Positions 9,342 to 17,868 of a stretch of 64,000 nt of DNA are shown here, in pieces; within the stretch, counting starts at the first letter, position 1, and each line of letters begins with the position of its first letter. Both the position numbers and the translations under genes were made by a program. Origin of the DNA: Pseudofrankia inefficax (GTDB lineage Bacteria > Actinomycetota > Actinomycetes > Frankiales > Frankiaceae); assembly GCF_000166135.1 (NCBI RefSeq), contig NC_014666.1:1178001-1242000 (forward strand), written 5' to 3'. Under the pieces are notes generated by a model. It worked only from the letters and a program-made list of their open reading frames with translations, searched no databases and was not told the DNA's origin.

Positions 9342-9875
9342 ATGGTCTCCCTGGACAAGGACGCGGTACGAACGTTCGGCCGAGAGGTCGCTACCTTCCT
9401 GCCCGACCTGGTGCTCATGCTGCGCGGGGTCGTGGCCGACCCGCGGGTGCCGCAGTCGGCGAAGGTCGAGGCCGGGGCCGCGTTGGCCTACCTTGTCTCG
9501 CCGCGCAACTGGATCACCAACGTCATCCCGGTCATCGGGCAGCTCGACGACGTCGCGGTGGTCGCCTTCGCGTTCCGCCGGCTGGTCGTCGGCGCGGGTG
9601 AGCCGATCCTGCGCGAGCACTGGCGGGGGAGCGACCGGGCCTTCCACGCGCTCATCGGGGCGTCGTCGGCGCTCGCGAGCCCCGCCGGCGCGCTGCGCAA
9701 GGCGAAGCTCGCGACGACGCTGGCCGGCGCGGCCTTCGGCCGGGTCGGCTACCTGGGCGGGCGGTTCGGCCACTCGGACCGCGTCGTCGACGGCGAGGTC
9801 GTCGGCCGCGTCGACGAGGCGGCCCCGTCCGGCTCGTCGCGACGGACCGACGGCGGCGGCCGCTTCCGCAAGTGA
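9342..9875 (+). CDS. DUF1232 (YkvA-like) family protein
   Basis: A 177-residue protein whose N-terminal half matches the DUF1232/YkvA pattern: LPDLVLMLRGVVADPRVP, AKVEAGAALAYLVSPRNWI, then NVIPVIGQLDDVAVVAFAFRRLV. In this family the short helical segment around 'P-ID-IP-G-DD' probably lies at the membrane; the biochemical role is unknown. The C-terminal 50 residues are polar and low-complexity (SSRRTDGGGRFRK) and probably disordered. A strong GGAGGAAGG precedes the ATG. Confidence 0.75.
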   Translation: MVSLDKDAVRTFGREVATFLPDLVLMLRGVVADPRVPQSAKVEAGAALAYLVSPRNWITNVIPVIGQLDDVAVVAFAFRRLVVGAGEPILREHWRGSDRAFHALIGASSALASPAGALRKAKLATTLAGAAFGRVGYLGGRFGHSDRVVDGEVVGRVDEAAPSGSSRRTDGGGRFRK

Positions 9876-9957
9876 GCGGCCGGCGTCCGGCCGGCCAGGA
9901 GACGTGGCGTTCCGGCGGCGGGGATGTGCCTACGGCCGCATCGGTCGAGACGCTGCC

Positions 9958-10269
9958 GTGAGCCCACGGCGCGGAGGGTCGGCCGGTCGGCCCCGGAAGG
10001 ACCGGCACCGGGAGGACGAGCAGGAGTCCCGGCCGGGATGGCTCGTCGAGTCGGTCGTGATCAACGGCGAGGACTGGTCGCAGCGGCCGGTGACCGGAGC
10101 GGCGAGCGGTAAGTCCTACCGCTGCCCAGGCTGCGACCACGAGATCTCGCCGGGCGTCCCGCACATGGTGGTCTGGCCGAGCGGGCGCACCGACAGCCGG
10201 CGCCACTGGCACACGCCCTGCTGGGCACGCCGCCGCGCGGGAGGGCGCCCGTACCGGGCCCCCTACTGA
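9958..10269 (+). CDS. Small zinc-ribbon-like protein
   Basis: A 103-residue protein starting at GTG 9958. The first 30 residues are basic and charged; the rest holds a likely zinc site made of CPGC, then H (VPHMVV), then HWHTPCW. The layout Cys-x2-Cys...His...His-x3-Cys is common in a conserved actinobacterial family often labelled 'ATP/GTP-binding protein' without biochemical support. I would predict a nucleic-acid or protein-binding zinc module. It lies 82 bp after the DUF1232 gene on the same strand and may be co-transcribed. The same frame stays open far upstream, but that part is a shadow of the DUF1232 gene. Confidence 0.6.
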   Translation: MSPRRGGSAGRPRKDRHREDEQESRPGWLVESVVINGEDWSQRPVTGAASGKSYRCPGCDHEISPGVPHMVVWPSGRTDSRRHWHTPCWARRRAGGRPYRAPY

Positions 10270-10426
10270 CGGGCGCCCGTGCCGCGGAGGCCGACCGCGC
10301 CGCGACCCAGCCCGGCCCTGTGCCCCTGCCTGGGTCCCAGCACCGAGACCAGCCCGATGCCCCACCCGGCCCCGGCGCGGGGCCGCGCCGGGCGTTCGGA
10401 GGATCGGGCTGCCTGGACGCGGCTGC

Positions 10427-11110
10427 CTAGATGCGGCTGCCGGCCTTCGAGCTGACGGCCTTCTGCTCTTCCGGGCCGGGCAGCTCGATGGCCGCAGTGG
10501 CGGCGGCGAGCTGGTTCTGCAGCGCGGACAGCTGCTGAGTGACCTGGTTACGCAGCGCGCCGAGCTGCTGGGTGACCTGGTCCCGCTGCCGCTCGAGCTC
10601 GGCCAGCCGATGCGCCGACTCGTCCTCGAGCTTGTGCGCCTTGGTCCGGGACGTGTCGATGATGTGCTCGGCCTCGCCGCGCGCGGTCGACACGATCCCG
10701 GCGGCCTGCTCGTCGGCCTCGCGCAGGGTCCGGTCCCTGGTGTGCTCGGCGTCGGAGACGATCCGCCGGGCCTCCTCGAGCTGCGAGTCGGCGTCCCGGG
10801 TCCGCTCGGACCGCACGGTGGCGGCCTCTTCCTCGGCCAGCATCAGGATCTGGGTGATCCGCCCGCCGAAGTCGTCCCAGGCCGGCCGGCCGGCCGCGAG
10901 GTCGTCGCGGACGCGCGCGGCCTCGGCCGCGGCCTCCGACGCCGCCGCCTCGGCGGCAGCGCGATGCGCCTCGGCCTCGCGGAGTTGTTCCATAAGCCAG
11001 GCGACATGAGAGTTCACCTGGTGGGGGTCATAGCCGCGGCGAACCAAGTCGAAGCCGGGAGAGCCTTCGACTTCGCCGCCCATTGGCAACATGTCAGAGT
11101 GCTCGGTCAT
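10427..11110 (-). CDS. DivIVA-domain coiled-coil protein
   Basis: The 227-residue product begins with a short DivIVA-type segment (FDLVRRGYDPHQVNSHVAWL, about residues 20-39). It continues as a long Ala/Glu/Arg-rich coiled coil to about residue 200, ending with a repeat (QVTQQLGALRNQ / QVTQQLSALQNQ). DivIVA/Wag31 relatives bind negatively curved membrane and organise polar growth in actinobacteria. This one is shorter than Wag31 and lacks the usual second conserved helix, so it is more likely a paralogue such as a filament-type or septum-associated protein. It lies 190 bp downstream of ccr on the same strand. Confidence 0.75.
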   Translation of the reverse strand: MTEHSDMLPMGGEVEGSPGFDLVRRGYDPHQVNSHVAWLMEQLREAEAHRAAAEAAASEAAAEAARVRDDLAAGRPAWDDFGGRITQILMLAEEEAATVRSERTRDADSQLEEARRIVSDAEHTRDRTLREADEQAAGIVSTARGEAEHIIDTSRTKAHKLEDESAHRLAELERQRDQVTQQLGALRNQVTQQLSALQNQLAAATAAIELPGPEEQKAVSSKAGSRI

Positions 11111-11301
11111 AGCAGACCAGCAATCCAGACGGTCGCGTGCCTAGTCACGAGGGCAACCCTACCGCCCGGTGGAGCGCCTTCCACAGCACCCCCGCCGCAA
11201 TGGTTTCCGGCCGGTTTCGGGCGCTCCGAAACCGGCCCACCTGCCCAGGGGCCGGTCCCGGACAGGTACGGACGGCATGCAATCCGTGGCCGCCGAGTCC
11301 G

Positions 11302-12651
11302 TCAGATGCCGCGGAACCGGTTGATCGCCGCGAGGTGGCGGTCCCGGAGCGCCTGGTCGCGGACACCGAGGCCCTCGGTGGGGGCCAGACACAGGACACC
11401 GACCTTTCCCTGGTGCACGTTGCGGTGCACGTCGTGGGCCGCCTGGCCGGTCTCGTCGAGCGGGTAGACCCGCGACAGCGTCGGGTGGATCAGACCGCGG
11501 GCGATCAGCCGGTTGGCCTCCCAGGCCTCGCGGTAGTTCGCGAAGTGCGAGCCGATGATTCGCTTGAGGTTCATCCACAGGTAACGGTTGTCGTAGCTGT
11601 GCATGAACCCGCTGGTCGACGCGCACGTCACGATCTGGCCGCCACGCCGGGCGACGTAGACAGACGCGCCGAACGTCTCCCGGCCGGGGTGCTCGAACAC
11701 GATGTCCGGGTCCTCGCCGCCGGTCAGCTGGCGGATCCGCTTCCCCAGGCGCTGCCACTCCTTCGGGTCCTGGTTGTGCTCGTCCTTCCAGAACTGGTAG
11801 CCCTCGACATTGCGGTCGATGACCAGCTCGGCGCCCATAGACCGGCAGATGTCGGCCTTCTGCGGTGACGACACGACGCAGACCGGGATGGCACCGCCGC
11901 GCAGCGCCATCTGCGTCGCATACGAGCCCAGGCCGCCGGAGGCGCCCCAGATCAGCACGATGTCGCCCTGCTTCATGGCCGCGCCGTTGCGGGACACGAG
12001 CTGCCGGTAGGCCGTCGAGTTCACCAGGCCGGGGCTCGCCGCCTCCTCCCAGCTCAGGTGGTCGGGTTTCGGCATCAGCTGGTTGGCCTTCACCAGGGCG
12101 AGCTGGGCCAGGCCGCCGAAGTTCGTCTCGAATCCCCAGATGCGCTGCTCGGGGTCGAGCATCGTGTCGTTGTGGCCCTCGGGCCGCTCCAGCTCGACCG
12201 ACAGGCAGTGGGCCACGACCTCGTCACCGGGCTTCCACGCGTGCACGCCCGGGCCGGTGCGCAGCACCACACCGGCCAGGTCGGAGCCGACCACGTGGTA
12301 GGGCAGGTCGTGCCGCTTCGCCTGCGGCGACGTCTTCCCGTAGCGCTCCAGGAAGCCGAACGTCGACATCGGCTCGAAGATCGACGTCCAGACGGTGTTG
12401 TAGTTGATCGCCGAGGCCATCACGGCGACCAGCGCCTCGCCCGGTCCCACCTCCGGGGTGGCGACCTCGTCAAGGTGCAGCGACCGGCGCGGGTCCTTGT
12501 CCCGGGAGGCCATGCCCTCGAACAGGCCGACCTCGTCCTTGCGGACGACCACCCCCCGGTAGGACTCGGGGACGGGCAGCCTGGCGAACTCCTTCTCGCG
12601 GGTCTCAGCAGGGGACCCTTCGGCGAGGATCGCGTCGAGGATGTCCTTCAC
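11302..12651 (-). CDS. ccr: Crotonyl-CoA carboxylase/reductase
   Basis: Ccr reduces crotonyl-CoA with NADPH while fixing CO2, giving ethylmalonyl-CoA, the defining step of the ethylmalonyl-CoA pathway and a source of extender units. The 449-residue protein is a medium-chain dehydrogenase-fold enzyme with the Ccr-specific AINYNTVWTSIFEP, WGFETNFGG and GSHFANYREAWEAN motifs; the Phe-Glu pair and the His in these lie where the CO2-binding residues are known in the family. The Rossmann motif is WGASGGLGSYA. The start at GTG 12651 is fixed by an excellent GGAGGTAGACCC just upstream. The product feeds the mutase at 338-2401. Confidence 0.95.
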   Translation of the reverse strand: MKDILDAILAEGSPAETREKEFARLPVPESYRGVVVRKDEVGLFEGMASRDKDPRRSLHLDEVATPEVGPGEALVAVMASAINYNTVWTSIFEPMSTFGFLERYGKTSPQAKRHDLPYHVVGSDLAGVVLRTGPGVHAWKPGDEVVAHCLSVELERPEGHNDTMLDPEQRIWGFETNFGGLAQLALVKANQLMPKPDHLSWEEAASPGLVNSTAYRQLVSRNGAAMKQGDIVLIWGASGGLGSYATQMALRGGAIPVCVVSSPQKADICRSMGAELVIDRNVEGYQFWKDEHNQDPKEWQRLGKRIRQLTGGEDPDIVFEHPGRETFGASVYVARRGGQIVTCASTSGFMHSYDNRYLWMNLKRIIGSHFANYREAWEANRLIARGLIHPTLSRVYPLDETGQAAHDVHRNVHQGKVGVLCLAPTEGLGVRDQALRDRHLAAINRFRGI

Positions 12652-12745
12652 GGGTCTACCTCCGGCGGTCGAGCGGCAGTCAGTCCTTCGAACGGCACGG
12701 CAAGTGTCATCGATAACCGCCATCGGAGTCGCGCTGTAGTGAGGT

Positions 12746-12870
12746 GATCGGCCAGAACGGGCGCGGAGCGCCCGCTGGCCGATCACCTGGTTCGGGCGCT
12801 GAGCGCCCTCCCTGACGCTGGATCGAGGTGGGGGTGAGGTGCGGGGGTGGAGCTGGTCCAGGGTCGGGAC
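12746..12870. repeat. Dispersed intergenic element, copy A
   Basis: The element has two adjacent hairpins followed by a G-rich tail. Hairpin 1 has 14-nt arms AGGTGATCGGCCAG / CTGGCCGATCACCT (12742-12755 and 12775-12788) around GGGCGC/GCGCCC. Hairpin 2 is TTCGGGCGCTGAGCGCCCT. The tail contains GACGCTGGATCGAGG and later GGTCCAGGGTCGGGA. The same order recurs at 14858-14982 and 36625-36751. Arms differ between copies while pairing is kept, which suggests selection on structure. Confidence 0.7.
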
Positions 12871-13003
12871 CTGGGGTGCGTTTCGCTCGGGGGGTTCCCG
12901 GTCGGCGGGCCGCGACGGCTGGGTGTCTGCGGGGTCGGTGCGCCCGCTGGTGGGCGATGGGGTTGGCGCTCGTACGGCCTGAACCTCGTGTGGGCTTGAA
13001 CCT

Positions 13004-13088
13004 CGTGTGGGTCTGGACGTCGTGTGGGTCTGGACGTCGTGTGGGTCTGGACGTCGTGTGGGTCTGGACGTCGTGTGGGTCTGGACAG
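13004..13088. repeat. 17-bp tandem repeat, five units
   Basis: The unit CGTGTGGGTCTGGACGT is repeated head to tail from 13004, with the last unit diverging at its end. Two degenerate half-units (ACCTCGTGTGGG) precede it from 12984. At 17 bp, about one and a half helical turns, and not a multiple of three, it is unlikely to be coding. It lies about 220 bp upstream of the sigma-factor start. Confidence 0.8.
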
Positions 13089-13307
13089 GGTGATGGCTTG
13101 GGCTTTTGGGGGGCTAAACCCGGGTCAAAGGCACCAAGGTGGGGTTGGTCGGGCTGAACTGGGGTGGGGAGGGTGCTCGGCGCCCGAACCAGGCCGGTCG
13201 GTCGGCGGTGGGGAGCGTCGTTTCTGGGCCATGCCGCTGACTAGCCGTGGCGCAAAGCGGTAGAACGGTGAAGACAACCCATACGGCCCGGTCGGCGTCA
13301 AAGAGTC

Positions 13308-13877
13308 GTGACCGCGCCCATGACAGTCGTGGAAGGGTGGCGGCCCGTGCCTGCGCGGAGCGACGCCGCCCGCAGTGCCGTGGCCCGAGACGCGGATCAG
13401 GCGCTGACCGCGCTCTACTCCGAGCACTACCGGTCGCTCGTCCGGCTGGCGGCCCTGCTGCTGGACGACATCGGTCTGTGCGAGGAGGTCGTGCAGGACG
13501 CCTACATCCGCGTCCATGCGGCCTGGGGACGCCTGCAGGACAAGGACAAGGCCCTCGCCTACCTACGACAGACCGTCGTCAACCTCGCCCGTTCCACGCT
13601 GCGGCGCCGCCTTGTGGCGCTCAAGCACGCTCCCAAGCCGATGCCCAACGCCGCCAGCGCCGAGGAGGGGGCCTACTCTCTCGTCGAACGCGCGGCGGTC
13701 GTGCAGGCCCTGCGAGAGTTGCCCCGCCGGCAGCGGGAGGCCGTCGTCCTGCGCTACTACGGGGACATGTCCGAGGCCGACGCCGCCGCCGTCATGGGAT
13801 GCAGTGTCGGTTCCGTCAAGGCGTACACCTCCCGTGGCCTGGCGGCCCTGTCGACCAAGCTGGCGGACCTACGGTGA
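13308..13877 (+). CDS. SigE-family RNA polymerase sigma factor (ECF)
   Basis: A 189-residue ECF sigma factor. Region 2 runs from DQALTALYSEHYRSLVRLA through DDIGLCEEVVQDAYIRVHAAW, with the typical CEEVVQDAY helix. Region 4 is ALRELPRRQREAVVLRYYGDMSEADAAAVMGCSVGSVKAYTSRGL, a helix-turn-helix for -35 recognition, interrupted here for length. It matches the actinobacterial SigE/SigM-like group whose genes are followed by a membrane partner. Start may be GTG 13308 or ATG 13320. The stop overlaps the start of the next gene, so the pair is translationally coupled. Confidence 0.9.
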   Translation: MTAPMTVVEGWRPVPARSDAARSAVARDADQALTALYSEHYRSLVRLAALLLDDIGLCEEVVQDAYIRVHAAWGRLQDKDKALAYLRQTVVNLARSTLRRRLVALKHAPKPMPNAASAEEGAYSLVERAAVVQALRELPRRQREAVVLRYYGDMSEADAAAVMGCSVGSVKAYTSRGLAALSTKLADLR

Positions 13878-14854
13878 ACACCCCTGAGCAGCGGGACGTG
13901 CTCGGCCCTGAGGAGCTGAGCCGGCTGCTGCATGCCGCTGTCGAGCCGCTGCGGCCGTCGCCGGAGGCCTACCAGCGGATTCAGGCCGGCGTCGAGCGCC
14001 GCGGCCGGTGGCGGGCGCCGCTCTTCGCGGCGGGCGGGGTCGTGCTCGCCGGCGTCGTCGCGCTGGCCGTGCTGCTGCTGCGGCCGTCGCAGCAGAACCA
14101 CGTCATCGAGGTGCAGCCGCCGATCAGCCTCACGGTGGGCACCCAGGACGGCACCGCGAGCGGCCCGGGCCCGCACCCCACGAACTCGCCCAGCCACGGC
14201 GGGACGGGACCGAGCAGCTCGGCGTCGACCGGCCCCGGGACGAGCGACCCCACTACCGGTCACTCGACTTCCACCGGGTCCGTCAGTCCCTCCGCCAGTT
14301 CGCACGACCCCGGCAGCCCGACCCGGCCGACGCCCGTGGCGCGGCCCGCGAAGGCCGGCGACATCGACGGTGACGGCACGGTCGACTCGATCCGCCCCAG
14401 CGGCACCGGCGTCGTCGTGAGCCTCAGCCGCGGTGGCTCGGCCTCGGTGCCACTCCCAGCCGGCTCGACCCCCGGCGCGTCCACAGCCGTCGACCTGGAC
14501 GGCGACGGCTTCGCCGAGCTGATCATCCAGACGGGCAGCAGCAACGGCGTCGCGACGTACGCGGTCGCGCGGTACCTCACCCCCAGGGACATCGAGCTGG
14601 TGCCGGCGCCGCCTCGGCAGATCGCGGCCGGCACGGACAACTCGGGCGAGGGGTGGGGCTTCTCCTGCGGCAGCAACGGCATCCAGTTCGTCGACGGGAA
14701 GTCGTCGGACGGCGGCCAGACCTACCAGGTCACGACCACCACGCTGAAGCCGACCTTCGACGGCTGGTCCCAGCAGGGCAGCCCCGCCACCAGCACGATG
14801 GCAGCGGCCGCCGCGACGCCCTCCTTCGCGGCCCGCTGCGGCTCGCTGGGATAA
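13874..14854 (+). CDS. Membrane protein coupled to the sigma factor, probable anti-sigma or sensor, with EF-hand-like repeats
   Basis: This 326-residue protein starts at a GTG overlapping the sigma-factor stop. Layout: about 50 cytoplasmic residues (LSRLLHAAVEPLRPSPEAYQ), one membrane segment near 54-74 (LFAAGGVVLAGVVALAVLLL), a Ser/Thr/Pro-rich linker of about 90 residues, then an extracytoplasmic domain. That domain has two calcium-loop-like DxDxDG motifs (DIDGDGTVDSI, DLDGDGFAELI), as in FG-GAP/VCBS or dockerin-type repeats, and a Cys pair. The position and topology suggest it holds or senses for the sigma factor, but no zinc anti-sigma HxxxCxxC motif is visible, so the anti-sigma role is inferred. 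Confidence 0.65.
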   Translation: MNTPEQRDVLGPEELSRLLHAAVEPLRPSPEAYQRIQAGVERRGRWRAPLFAAGGVVLAGVVALAVLLLRPSQQNHVIEVQPPISLTVGTQDGTASGPGPHPTNSPSHGGTGPSSSASTGPGTSDPTTGHSTSTGSVSPSASSHDPGSPTRPTPVARPAKAGDIDGDGTVDSIRPSGTGVVVSLSRGGSASVPLPAGSTPGASTAVDLDGDGFAELIIQTGSSNGVATYAVARYLTPRDIELVPAPPRQIAAGTDNSGEGWGFSCGSNGIQFVDGKSSDGGQTYQVTTTTLKPTFDGWSQQGSPATSTMAAAAATPSFAARCGSLG

Positions 14855-14857
14855 CGC

Positions 14858-14982
14858 GATCGGGCCGAACGGGCGCTGAGCGCCCGCGGCCCGCTCCGCC
14901 TGGTTCGGGCGCCGAGCGCCCTCTCCAACGTGGCTCAGGGGTGGCGTTGGAGTGCCGGGGTGGGCGCCAATCCAGGGTCGGG
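14858..14982. repeat. Dispersed intergenic element, copy B
   Basis: This copy begins 4 bp after the stop of the preceding gene. Hairpin 1 is CGGGCCGAACGGGCGC...GCGCCCGCGGCCCG, hairpin 2 is TTCGGGCGCCGAGCGCCCT, and the tail ends in CCAATCCAGGGTCGGG. It shares order and core sequences with the copies at 12746 and 36625. It could terminate transcription of the sigma-factor operon, though no T-run follows. Confidence 0.7.
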
Positions 14983-15124
14983 CCACTGGCCAGGTCTCGC
15001 TCGCGGCGGGAAGTGTGGGCACGCCTGGTGGTGCTTGCCACGCTCCGGCGGCACGTTCCGCAAGATCACGTTAGTGTTGGGAGAAAGCTTTCCTGACTCG
15101 CAATCCCCTCTGCTGGAGGCAGCC

Positions 15125-16315
15125 ATGCCTGGTTCGGTCATCGTGGCGGGCGCGCGGACCCCGATCGGCAAGCTCTCCGGGGCGCTCAAGGGCTTCTCCG
15201 CGGTCGAGCTGGGCGGGGTCGCGATCAAGGGCGCGCTGGAGCGGGCCGGGGTCGCCGGCGACGCCGTCCAGTACGTGATCTTCGGTCAGGTGATCCAGGC
15301 CGGTTCCATGCAGATGACGGCCCGCCAGGCCGCGGCGAAGGCGGGTATCCCGCTGAGCGTGCCCTCGATCACGATCAACAAGGTCTGTCTGTCTGGCCTG
15401 GACGCGATCGCGCTCGCCGACACCTACATCGCCAGCGGCGAGTTCGACATCATCGTCGCGGGCGGCATGGAGTCGATGACCAACACCCCGCACATGCTGC
15501 TCGGCGGCCGTGCCGGGACGCGGTACGGCTCCACCGAGCTGGTCGACGCGACCGAGTACGACGCGCTCACCGACGCCTTCGAGCGCATCGGCATGGGCCT
15601 GGCAACCGAGCGGTACAACGTGCCGCTGAACATCACCCGCGCGGAGCAGGACGAGTTCTCCGCCCTGTCGCACCAGCGGGCCGCGGCGGCCATCAAGAAC
15701 GGCCTGTTCGAGGAGGAGATCGTCCCGGTCGAGGTGCCGCAGCGCAAGGGCGACCCGATCGTCGTCAGCCAGGACGAGGGCGTCCGCGGCGACACCACCG
15801 CGGAGACCCTCGCGAAGCTGCGCCCGGCCTTCACCAAGGACGGCACGATCACCGCGGGCTCGTCCTCGCAGATCTCCGACGGCGCCTGCGCCGTCCTCGT
15901 GATGAGCCGGGCCAAGGCCGAGGAGCTCGGCCTGCCGATCCTCGCCGAGATCGGCCACCACGGCTTCGTCGCCGGCCCGGACACCTCCCTGCAGTCGCAG
16001 CCGGCCAACGCCATCAAGGCCGCGCTGGACAAGGAGGGCCTGACCACCGCGGACGTCGACCTCTACGAGATCAACGAGGCCTTCGCGTCGGTCGGCATCC
16101 AGTCGATGCGCGAGCTGGGGATCACCTCCGACGTGGTCAACGTCAACGGCGGCGCGATCGCGCTCGGCCACCCGGTCGGCATGTCCGGCGCCCGGATCGC
16201 CCTCACCCTGGCCTACGAGCTGCGCCGGCGCGGCGGCGGCGTCGGCGCCGCCGGGCTGTGCGGCGGCGGCGGCCAGGGTGACGCGCTGATCCTGCGCGTG
16301 CCGGCCGCCTCCTGA
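15125..16315 (+). CDS. Acetyl-CoA C-acetyltransferase (thiolase)
   Basis: A 396-residue type II thiolase joining two acetyl-CoA into acetoacetyl-CoA (or the reverse). The nucleophilic Cys is in INKVCLSGL, the His in [10 protein letters not shown] and the second catalytic Cys in [10 protein letters not shown]. Length is typical for biosynthetic thiolases. ATG 15125 follows CTGGAGGCAGCC, an ideal ribosome binding site. It is the entry step to the ethylmalonyl-CoA route whose other enzymes lie nearby, and meaB begins 5 bp after its stop, so the two form an operon. Confidence 0.93.
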   Translation: MPGSVIVAGARTPIGKLSGALKGFSAVELGGVAIKGALERAGVAGDAVQYVIFGQVIQAGSMQMTARQAAAKAGIPLSVPSITINKVCLSGLDAIALADTYIASGEFDIIVAGGMESMTNTPHMLLGGRAGTRYGSTELVDATEYDALTDAFERIGMGLATERYNVPLNITRAEQDEFSALSHQRAAAAIKNGLFEEEIVPVEVPQRKGDPIVVSQDEGVRGDTTAETLAKLRPAFTKDGTITAGSSSQISDGACAVLVMSRAKAEELGLPILAEIGHHGFVAGPDTSLQSQPANAIKAALDKEGLTTADVDLYEINEAFASVGIQSMRELGITSDVVNVNGGAIALGHPVGMSGARIALTLAYELRRRGGGVGAAGLCGGGGQGDALILRVPAAS

Positions 16316-16320
16316 CCCAC

Positions 16321-17361
16321 TTGCCCCGCCAGGTGGCCGCTCCCGTCCGGGGCGGGTACGCGAACCCGGAGGCGCTGGTCGCCGCGGCGGTCGAGGACCG
16401 GTCGCCGCGCGCGCTGGCTCGGCTGATCTCGCTGGTCGAGGACGGCTCGCCGTGGCTGCGGGAGATCGCCCGGCTGCTCGCGCCGCTGGCCGGGTCGGCG
16501 CAGGTCATCGGCGTCACCGGGGCGCCCGGGGTGGGCAAGTCGACGTCCACCTCGGCGCTGGTGAGCGCGCTGCGGGCCCAGGGACGCCGGGTGGGTGTGC
16601 TCGCCGTCGACCCGTCGTCGCCGTTCACCGGCGGCGCGCTGCTCGGCGACCGGGTCCGGATGACGGCCCACACCACCGACCCGGACGTCTACATCCGGTC
16701 GCTGGCCTCCCGGGGCCACCTGGGCGGCCTGTCGTGGGCGACACCGCAGGCGCTGCGGGTGCTCGACGCGGCCGGCTACGACGTCGTGCTCGTCGAGACG
16801 GTCGGGGTCGGCCAGGCCGAGGTGGACATCGCCTCGCTGGCCGACACCACCCTGGTGCTGCTCGCTCCCGGGATGGGCGACGGCATCCAGGCGGCCAAAG
16901 CCGGCATTCTGGAGATCGCGGACGTTCTCGTCGTCAACAAGGCCGACCGTCCCGGCGCCGACGACACCTACCGCGACCTGACGAACATGGTCCGCCTCTC
17001 CGGGCTGACCGGCTATGGCGGGCGCAACGCCGCGGTGGCCGGCGACGGGCGCTGGGTCCCGACGGTGGTCCGGACGGTCGCGGCCGCGGGAACGGGCGTC
17101 ACCGAGGTGGTCGACGCCGTCGCGGCGCATCGGGCCTGGCTGGAGGCCAGCGGCGAGCTGACCCGCCGCCGGGCCAGGCGGGCCGCCGACGAGATCGAGC
17201 AGATCGCCCTCGCGGGGCTGCGGGCCCGGTTCGGCGAGACCCGCGGCTCCCGTCACCTCGGCGCGCTGGCCGACGAGGTCGTGGCCGGGCGGCTCGACCC
17301 CTGGACGGCGGCCGACGACCTGATCGCCGCGCTGACCGGCTCGCCGGAGCCGGACCGGTGA
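16321..17361 (+). CDS. meaB: Acyl-CoA mutase-associated GTPase MeaB
   Basis: MeaB is a G3E-type GTPase that loads, protects and reactivates B12-dependent acyl-CoA mutases. The 346-residue protein has Walker A GAPGVGKST near residue 64, LAVDPSSPFTGGALLGDR, the switch-region ETVGVGQAEVDIA and the base-recognition NKAD. The C-terminal helices form the dimerisation arm. The longest start is TTG 16321; GTG 16333 would remove four residues. It follows the thiolase by 5 bp. No mutase is adjacent, so the likely client in this window is the ethylmalonyl-CoA mutase at 338-2401, although methylmalonyl-CoA mutase elsewhere in the genome is equally possible. Confidence 0.92.
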   Translation: MPRQVAAPVRGGYANPEALVAAAVEDRSPRALARLISLVEDGSPWLREIARLLAPLAGSAQVIGVTGAPGVGKSTSTSALVSALRAQGRRVGVLAVDPSSPFTGGALLGDRVRMTAHTTDPDVYIRSLASRGHLGGLSWATPQALRVLDAAGYDVVLVETVGVGQAEVDIASLADTTLVLLAPGMGDGIQAAKAGILEIADVLVVNKADRPGADDTYRDLTNMVRLSGLTGYGGRNAAVAGDGRWVPTVVRTVAAAGTGVTEVVDAVAAHRAWLEASGELTRRRARRAADEIEQIALAGLRARFGETRGSRHLGALADEVVAGRLDPWTAADDLIAALTGSPEPDR

Positions 17362-17852
17362 CCGGTAGCCCCGAACACGCTCCCCGCCCCGGCTCGTCGG
17401 CCGCGGCGGGGACGCCGGAGCACCCGCTGATCGCCGCGCTCGGGCTGGCGGCGCACCCGGAGGGTGGCTGGTACCGGCGGACCTGGGCGAGCCCCGACGA
17501 GATCCCGGCGCACGGCGGCAGCCGCCCGGTCGCCACGTCGATCCTCTTCCTGCTTCAGCCCGGCGAGGTCTCCGCCTGGCATCGGGTCGCCTCGGCCGAG
17601 ATCTGGCTCTGGCAGGGCGGCGGCCGGCTCACCCTGACGCTCGGCGGCACGGCGGCGGACCCCGTGCCCGGCGAGCGGATCACGCTGGGTCCCGACCCGG
17701 CCGGCGGCGACGCGCTGCAGGCCGTGGTCCCCGCCGGCCACTGGCAGACGGCGCGCCCGCTCGCGGGCGACGCGGTCCTGGTCGGCTGCGTGGTGGCTCC
17801 GGGCTTCGACTTCGCCGACTTCGAGCTCCACAGCCCGCACCCGGCGCCCTGA
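17358..17852 (+). CDS. DUF985 cupin-fold protein
   Basis: This 164-residue protein starts at GTG 17358, overlapping the meaB stop by 4 bp. After a low-complexity 20-residue start it shows the DUF985 signature: HPLIAALGLAAHPEGGWYRRTW, then TSILFLLQPGEVSAWHRV, then WLWQGGGRL and a late VVPAGHWQTARPL, a double-stranded beta-helix with a probable sugar- or metal-site His. The substrate is unknown for this family. Coupling to meaB is probably operon convenience. It converges with the kinase gene across 16 bp. Confidence 0.8.
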   Translation: MTGSPEHAPRPGSSAAAGTPEHPLIAALGLAAHPEGGWYRRTWASPDEIPAHGGSRPVATSILFLLQPGEVSAWHRVASAEIWLWQGGGRLTLTLGGTAADPVPGERITLGPDPAGGDALQAVVPAGHWQTARPLAGDAVLVGCVVAPGFDFADFELHSPHPAP

Positions 17853-17868
17853 CGCCCGGCCCCGCGGG

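Larger units (their letters stand above)
12652..13307. other. Divergent intergenic region, repeat-filled
   Basis: The 656 bp between ccr and the sigma-factor gene contain no supported gene. They hold copy A of a dispersed element (12746-12870) and a 17-bp tandem array (13004-13088), with G-rich filler between. Promoters for both divergent genes must lie here, but I could not pick one with confidence. Confidence 0.5.
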
